Positions 39,176-40,219 of a stretch of 40,219 nucleotides of DNA are shown here, piece after piece. A model generated the notes under the pieces. The model saw nothing but the letters and a program-made list of their open reading frames with translations, made no database searches and was not told the DNA's origin. This DNA is from Oehlia diaphana (taxonomy: Eukaryota; Glomeromycota; Glomeromycetes; Glomerales; Glomeraceae), in contig QZLH01000720.1 of the NCBI GenBank assembly GCA_003833135.1, positions 10,010 through 50,228 of the forward strand, read 5' to 3'. The position numbers and the translations under genes were made by a program. The stretch's first letter is position 1. Each line of letters opens with the position of its first letter.

Positions 39176-40085
39176 AATCAAAAGTATAATGTAATTTATG
39201 GTTAATTAACTCATTGATTAAAGCTTATAATATCGGATAATCTATATACTGTATATTATCTATTATTGTTGTTAGTAGGCGGAGTTAATATTTTGTGATA
39301 AACACTGTTATTTAAAGTAATATTATAATAACAGAAAAAAATTTTTATTGATTCATATTAAAAGTAATATTATAATTATTAAAAGTATTTCCTTGTAAAA
39401 ATTTGTTAAAATAAACTATATAGACTATTGATAAACATTTCGATAATATATTAGGATTAACTGAGTTCGTGTATAATTTATATCGCCGATTTTTGACTTA
39501 CCGATAGTGATATTGGTATATGACATTCATTTCCAAATGAAAAAATACGATGATAATTTTGATGTATCATGATAATCATTTTTATTTAATATTTAATATA
39601 TTTAATAGAATAAAAAAAAAAAAGTCTATTTATTTATGGAAATTGTACCTAGATCAATAGGCAGAGTAACAATACATAGTATAAATATAAGCTACAAATT
39701 CAATAAGCGAAAATAATTTATTTACCCAAACAAGATTTTTTATAAATCATGCATTCATGTGTAACCAAAAAAATCGTTTTTTAAATTATATTGACGCCGA
39801 AAAACTTTCCCGAATTTAATAGACTAAGTTGGTACGTGATTCAAGTGATCGACAAATTAATCTCTGTGATTATCTGACTTCAAACTCTTTCAAGTGGAAG
39901 TTCTACGAACGACTGTCGGACATACTGTATAAAAATATAAAGATATTGATTTATTAATTTAGATTATTATAGTTTATGGATTATAGATTATCAATTTCCT
40001 GTTTCTAACATCAAAAATCTTACATAAAAGATTTTAATTTTCTACAATCCACCTGAATATCTGATAAGATTGTAATTGTGATTTT
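39176..40085. other. AT-rich non-coding region
   Basis: No gene or RNA recognised; short inverted and simple repeats only. Confidence 0.5.
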
Positions 40086-40099
40086 ACTAAATATAATCA

Positions 40100-40219
40100 A
40101 GGATAAATCTAATTGTAACATCCTGTTACGCGTCTTATTTGTAACAACTCCCAATTTTATCCAATTAAAATTTAAGATCAGGCGTAATGTAAACAAAAAA
40201 CAAAAGATCAGTCGTGTAA
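40100..40219. mobile_element. second copy of the 25808-26142 MITE, cut by the window edge
   Basis: GGATAAATCTAATTGTAACA at 40100 followed by TCCTGTTACGCGTCTTATTT matches the reverse complement of the right end of the first copy and continues into its interior. A GATCAGTCGTGTAA motif occurs, with a small local duplication. Confidence 0.7.

Noticed and set aside
1..40219. tRNA, rRNA or CRISPR arrays
   Set aside because: No cloverleaf with A and B boxes, no rRNA-like sequence and no regularly spaced short repeats with unique spacers were seen. The 455-bp kinase periodicity is exonic, not CRISPR-like.

Overview
The window is strongly AT-rich. It combines short introns (about 67-120 bp, GT...AG, one with a TACTAAC branch site), a Crinkler (CRN) effector-type gene, expanded tyrosine-kinase-like (TKL) sequences, an F-box/LRR segment, PD-(D/E)XK nuclease-like genes and many retropepsin-like fragments. 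This mixture points to an arbuscular mycorrhizal fungus (Glomeromycotina, Rhizophagus-like). The assignment is inferred from gene content; there is no rRNA or mitochondrial marker here.

Layout. 1-2935: small intron-poor genes of unknown role and three diverged retropepsin-like genes with DTT/DTS in place of DTG, plus a relic of one of them. 3242-4775: a two-exon CRN gene with a nuclease-like C-terminus. 5268-6407: a four-exon PD-(D/E)XK-like gene, possibly mitochondrial. 6677-16029: a compact intronless cluster that looks like one mobile or virus-like element. It holds a coiled-coil membrane protein, an HTH-like protein, a retropepsin, a long Gag with zinc knuckle, a DDE (rve) integrase, a family B DNA polymerase whose ORF runs into an F-box/LRR tail, and a small zinc protein. 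No reverse transcriptase is visible. Gag, protease and a short tail are linked by two -1 frame changes, each at a run of A just before a stop codon. 16075-16760: a G/T-rich minisatellite and a block of hairpin repeats next to the polymerase end of the cluster.

19168-31127: two tandem paralogous kinase loci on the minus strand, each with ten exons. Nine exons encode a kinase N-lobe module and the last encodes the rest of the catalytic domain. All junctions are phase 0. Locus A (19168-24021) reads through completely (1391 aa predicted) but has HHG where the catalytic Asp should be. Locus B (26351-31127) keeps HHD but carries a stop codon, a 1-nt deletion and a 13-bp duplication. A third relic lies at 35775-36184. 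31128-37150 is otherwise AT-rich non-coding DNA with MITE-like inverted repeats. 37152-38915 is a five-exon PD-(D/E)XK gene whose 3' end runs into a MITE. The last kilobase is repetitive and ends in a second copy of the MITE found inside the 3' flank of locus B.

Most notable: (1) the RT-less Gag-protease-integrase-DNA polymerase cluster with nested frameshift signals; (2) the polymerase-F-box fusion; (3) the kinase N-lobe exon arrays; (4) a family of short perfect palindromes with 3-nt loops scattered through the left half, some inside coding sequence and introns.
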